The notes beneath the pieces were generated by a model. That model searched no databases. It had not been told where the DNA came from and worked only from the letters and a program-made list of their open reading frames with translations. A stretch of 64,000 nucleotides of DNA from positions 296,833,080 to 296,897,079 of the forward strand of contig NC_085136.1 in the NCBI RefSeq assembly GCF_035046485.1, written 5' to 3'. Shown one piece after another: positions 59,663 through 64,000 of this stretch (its first letter is position 1; every line of letters begins with the position of its first letter). The DNA comes from Aedes albopictus (taxonomy: Eukaryota > Arthropoda > Insecta > Diptera > Culicidae). A program made the position numbers and the translations under genes.

Positions 59663-62007
59663 GATTCTATAACATTTACCCAAAAACCATTTACCCGAAT
59701 GTAACATATACCCGAATGCCAAATACCCGAAGGCGACAAATACCCGAATGCAACACATACCCGCAAGCGACATTTACCCGAATAGTTTATCACTCTGCAC
59801 AAATTATGATTTTTTTTTAAATAAAGTTCATTAATTTTTTTTTTCAATGTAAAAAGTACATGTATCATTTTGGATTGTGGCTCAGACAAGTATTTTGAAT
59901 GTTAAGTTCCTAAAGAACACATTGTATTAAATTTTCTGTGAAATGATCCGCTATAGGAATTCACAGCCAGGGCAAATACCTGAATAAAATTAATCACTGC
60001 AGATTACTATCTTTTGTATTAACGTATTCTCTCTAGAAACCTTCTTTGATTCAAAAGCTGTTCTTTCGATAAGCAAAGAACAGTTTACAATTTAAAGAAG
60101 GGAAAATCTCTGTAGGCCGAATGGTGATTAGATCGAATCGATTATAGAACAGCCATTGGACAATCAACATATCATTAGAAAAAATCTTAAATAGAAAAGT
60201 TTGCAGTTTGTTCATGAATCAGAACATCCTGTTATCAAAAGAAGGAAAAAATCTTAGATGTAGACTTGGAATCCATCAGTCAATCCTGTGAAAGTGTAAT
60301 TCAAAAGAACATTCAATGATCGAAAGAAGGACAACAGTTATGTACAGTTATAGTTCGAACGCCAATAATATATGCAGCAGTGCAACTCGAAAGAACAGCC
60401 TTTGAAGAGAAGAAGGAAAAATCTCCGAAGGATAGGTTATAGTTTGGCCACCAAACAACTTAGTGAGTGTAGCACTATTTCTGTAAAAGAAACTCTACCT
60501 CATTACCCCGGATGCCCGGATGTTCGAAGTTCGTCTGCAAATAAACTATATAACATTCCAACTCGAATAAGTAGCCTCTAATGATAAGAAGGAAGAAATT
60601 CAATGACGAAATTACCAGTTGGGCCGACCAACTCAGCAATAGTACACGGATGGACAATGCAAATTCGAAAGCACCCGAGAAGCCTATTTTAAAAAGAAGA
60701 CAAATATTAGAAGAAGTGGAGAATACTTGCAGTATGGCTGCTAATTTGTGACCGAATATATAGGTGTATATAAGTTGCTCAAAGCAGCCTGTGTTGATAA
60801 AATGTAATAGCTTGGTGAATAAAAAGGCATCACATTTGAATGTCCAGTTGTAGTGAAAACAGTTCAATTTATTTCAAACTTCTGAATGTTTTTGGTCGAT
60901 TGGCTGGATGTCTTTTCGGTCATTCTCACTCATCAAAAAGCCAGCCAAGCATTCGGTACCAAATTTATTAAGATGAAAACAAACTTTGTGCGGGTATGGT
61001 TATAAGATTGTCTATTTGAAAGAACAGTCAACATTTGAAAGAAGGGAACATTTCAGATTGAAATACTAATAGTTTTCATAGCAATAACTATAACTTCGAA
61101 AAAAAAAACAGCCATAGCTTGAAATAAGGAGAAGGCTTTTCAACAGCTTTATTGCAACAGCATTTTACAGTTCCAAAGAACAGCCAATAATAAAAAGAAG
61201 GAAAAATTAATTATTACAACATGATTTGGGGTCAGCGTCAACAGCAAATGTTCAAGCAAATTTTAAAAGAACACCTTAGTTTCAAAATTGACCGGTTAGA
61301 TAAGCATACTGAGCTCTCCAGGATACATATTTGAATAGACAAGTACATTATATTAGGCCATCGGATAAGCTCACTGTATATCAGGCAAAATGTTTGAATC
61401 TGCAACCTCTCCCTTCGTTAAGTGCCCCATACAATGCATACGTTTGCGTGTGCGTGACACTAGTTTGACACATTTCCCATGGGAAAACTGTCAAAAAAAC
61501 GCAAACCTCGACGGAACGGACGCTATGTGTTCCAGGCTTTACATTTGCATTGCATTTGTTTCTTACGTTTTCTTAAACCTTTCTTGTGCACAACGTTGTT
61601 ACATATTACCCCAAGGATTACCCTTCTCTAAATAATTAAGTTTCATCAACTTCTAATAAATTGTCCACAGTGAACACTTTTTGGGCGATCTCCTGAATGA
61701 TTCGGGTTGGCGTTCGGGCTAATGTAAAATATTAAAAAATCCTCAGATTAAAAATGCATTTTGACCACCAATTAGCCCTGCACCAGAGTGCTTGATGATC
61801 ACTCGGCCTGATGATTATTAGGTCTAACGAAAGCCAGCTGAATGACACCGGGCCATAACATATTTATTATTGACAAATCATATTGATCCCCATGTCCACC
61901 TTTTTTTTCGAGTAAGTGTCACATTCGGGTAAATGTCGCATTCGGGTAAATGTCATTCGGGTGAATGTCCTTCGGGTAACTGGTTTTCGGGTAAATGTTA
62001 TAGAACC
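59663..62007. mobile_element. TIR element, 2.35 kb, 9-bp duplication, subterminal repeats
   Basis: The left end GATTCTATAACATTTACCC and the inverse of the right end GGTTCTATAACATTTACCC match closely. AGTTGAAAC flanks both sides (59654-59662 and 62008-62016). Each end carries several copies of ACATTTACCCGAATG in mirror orientation (about 59670-59785 and 61915-62000). The interior (about 60040-61210) holds diverged repeats with GAAAGAACAGCC and AGAAGGAAAAAT motifs. No transposase is seen. A 9-bp duplication with subterminal repeats is reminiscent of Mutator-like elements, but the class is uncertain. Confidence 0.8.
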
Positions 62008-62016
62008 AGTTGAAAC

Positions 62017-62840
62017 GGATTTGGACGTGAAATTTTCGGAACAGGAGATGGAGCTTTTTTCAGTATCTAGTAAAAGAGGGTTGTCTAATGTGGTGTGAAA
62101 AGTGTTCCTCGCCAAGCAAGAAGTACAGAGAAAATCTATGAACCACTTTACGGCTAGCGTGAACTAACTGAAGAAGATATCTGAAATTGGGTTGTTTCCA
62201 TTTGTGATATGGATTGATATTGACTCGTTAAATTTTGGAGAAATTCGTCTGAATGGAACAATAGTGCTTAAAATTTGGAGAAAGTGATTTACCTGTAGAG
62301 CTCCAAGTAGATCTTTGGACAGAAGACTAACTTTAAAAATATCAATGTTTAAAAAACAGAGAGTAGAAGCAATCGCCAACATGTTTACCGAATTAATATG
62401 GCGACCGTGGCCAGCAACATGGCGACCATGATATGATGTGTGCAAACATCTGTCTCGGATTACAAAAAAACAGTTAGTAATCTAATCAAGGGGGTTATAT
62501 TACCTCGATACAGTATTAAATCGATTATGACAAAGTAAATAAAAATCAATTATGACAGACCATACAATAACATGGCGACCGTGAGATGATTATTTTACCT
62601 TGGATTGCATAGAAAACTGTTAATTATTTGATCGCGAGCGTTCTGACACTTCCACGCTATTATAAAACCAAGTACAGTGAGCCCCGGGTATCAGATTGGG
62701 CTGACAAAATCGGGTACCTGACATATAGAAAACCAAGTGTTCTACGCCGATGACATCCTTAGCCGCGTTTTCATGACAGCCACGTTGGTACTAGAAGGGG
62801 TTACACCAATTACTAAAAAGCACGTCTATTACAACACTAA
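62017..62840. other. AT-rich interval, no gene recognised
   Basis: A short phrase, CATGGCGACCGTG or close variants, recurs at about 62400, 62420 and 62575. Nothing else was recognised. Confidence 0.35.
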
Positions 62841-63945
62841 ACACAATTCCTAAAGAAATTTTTGAAGAAATTCGAAGAGGATTCCCTGAAAAATCTTTAA
62901 AGGAATCTCTGTGGAAGAATGCTTAGGGAAACTTCTAAAACTCTCAAAAGGAATCACTGAAGAAATCCTTAGTTGTACTACAGATACAAATTATGGTGAA
63001 ATCTCTGGAAGAATTTCTTGGAGAGATTACTCGAAGAATTACAGGACGAAACCCTACAAAAATTCCAGCAGGAATATCATAAGTAGTTGCTGTAGAAACA
63101 TTCAGAGGAGATTCCGAAAAAGTGAATCCGGATCAATTCCCTATTGCAGAACTAGAATCCCTATTACAACCCACAAAGAAATCAAGATAAGTCCATGAAG
63201 GAATACCTGAAAAAAAAGCTCTGAATATCCGAATTAATTCCTGGAGGAATCCCCGCAGAAATGGCTTGAGAATTCGAAGCATGAATTCCAGCCCTTGTAA
63301 CATTTTTTTAGTCAAGTAGACTAGAAGAGGTACTTAAAAACATCATAAAACCAAAACAAAAGGAGTTAAATTTTATGACGGATTTAAAAACCTCTTCAAG
63401 ATTTAATGGTAATCAAAATGCTACTTGGGAGGAGAGCTCCTACCAAGTCTTTCCAGAACATCTAATGAAGGAATTCCGGCAGAAATCATAAAAGGAATTG
63501 CTGAAGCCATACCCATAGATGATACCATTAGGAAACCCTGGAGATATCTTAAGAGGAAACCCTATAGTGAATTATTTAGAGGAGTCCTGAAGAAATCTAC
63601 AGAGAAATTCCTGGATATAAGTTGAGTATTTCTTGGACAAATTCTTGGAGAGATAACTAAAGGCATCCATTGGGACTTTTTTAAAGGAACTTCTAGAGGA
63701 ATCTAGGAGAAGTTATTGGATGACCCCCAGGGAAATCCTGAAGGAATCCCATCAACATGAATTCCTGATGGAATCCTTAAAGAAATTTTTGGAGAAATCT
63801 CTACATAAATCATAGAAAACATCCTTAGAGGAAGTCTAGTAGAAATTCCTGGGGAAAGTCCTGCAGGAAGACCAGTAAGAATTTCTTGAGAAATTTCAGC
63901 AGGAGTTCCTAAAGAAATCCCAGCAAAAACTTCTGGATGACGGAA
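62841..63945 (+). repeat. Decayed 12-bp minisatellite, GGAAT orientation
   Basis: Modules such as GAGGATTCCCTGAAAAATC, CCTGGAGGAATCCCC and GTCCTGCAGGAAG run at 12-base spacing in the same orientation as the main array. A non-repeat gap lies at about 63300-63430. The block ends at a retrotransposon tail. Confidence 0.65.
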
Positions 63946-63947
63946 GA

Positions 63948-64000
63948 GACGAACCAGCCAAGGGCTGAAAGTCTCTTTAATAAAGACAAATCAATCAACT
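63948..64000 (+). mobile_element. Retrotransposon 3' tail at the window edge
   Basis: GAACCAGCCAAGGGCTGAAA, AATAAAGAC and the start of CAAT repeats match 54918-54971. As there, it is joined directly to minisatellite sequence. The window ends inside the tail. Confidence 0.65.

Overview
This window looks like eukaryotic, repeat-bloated DNA from a culicine mosquito, most likely an Aedes species. The organism call is an inference. It rests on two spliced Osiris-family (DUF1676) genes, which are insect-specific; on tRNA-derived SINEs of a type familiar from Aedes, with a triplet 3' tail (Feilai-like) or a poly-A tail; and on short TIR elements with TWA, TA or 8-bp target duplications. RTE and BEL/Pao retrotransposon fossils are also present. 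Nothing bacterial, and no CRISPR array or operon, was seen.

Only two genes are convincingly supported, both on the minus strand and both Osiris-family. The first (exons at 1051-1143 and 725-903) has its promoter and 5' end here and runs off the left edge of the window. The second (42552-43697, with a 5' UTR intron up to about 43855) is complete and encodes 361 residues. Both have a signal peptide and a Cys-x7-Cys pair. Osiris genes normally sit in a tight cluster, so these two look like neighbours now separated by about 41 kb of repeats.

The rest is almost entirely repetitive. A 12-bp minisatellite theme (GGAATTCCTGAA and variants, in either orientation) underlies roughly 40 percent of the window by eye. 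It is decayed at 2.56-6.64, 12.6-13.5, 15-18.5, 36-36.7, 38.5-41.9, 44.3-48.9, 51.7-52.2, 53.9-54.9, 55.2-58.0 and 62.8-63.9 kb. It is nearly pristine in a 5.4-kb array of about 220 24-bp units at 20736-26122. Other tandem DNA includes a 1.25-kb near-perfect TTCTGC hexanucleotide array (10001-11250), a 144-bp repeat (7943-8422) and a second short-period family (7.1-7.9 and 19.0-19.3 kb).

Mobile elements are stacked on this background, many with exact target-site duplications. They include a 5.2-kb hAT-type element (44111-49319) filled with the decayed minisatellite and inserted just upstream of the complete Osiris gene. There are foldback elements at 13531-14954, 26533-27446 and about 50915-51426, and TA-flanked elements at 18481-19886 and 33546-34821. 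A 2.3-kb element with a 9-bp duplication lies at 59663-62007. A 1.6-kb retroelement with 114-bp 5' monomers and a 23-bp duplication lies at 52251-53874. Several MITEs and SINEs complete the set, some nested three deep.

The most interesting candidate system is the minisatellite itself: a long, phase-keeping 12/24-bp family that has spread across the region in both orientations and is carried inside at least one transposon. Its long open frames (five of six frames lack stops) are explained by the repeat unit and should not be read as genes.
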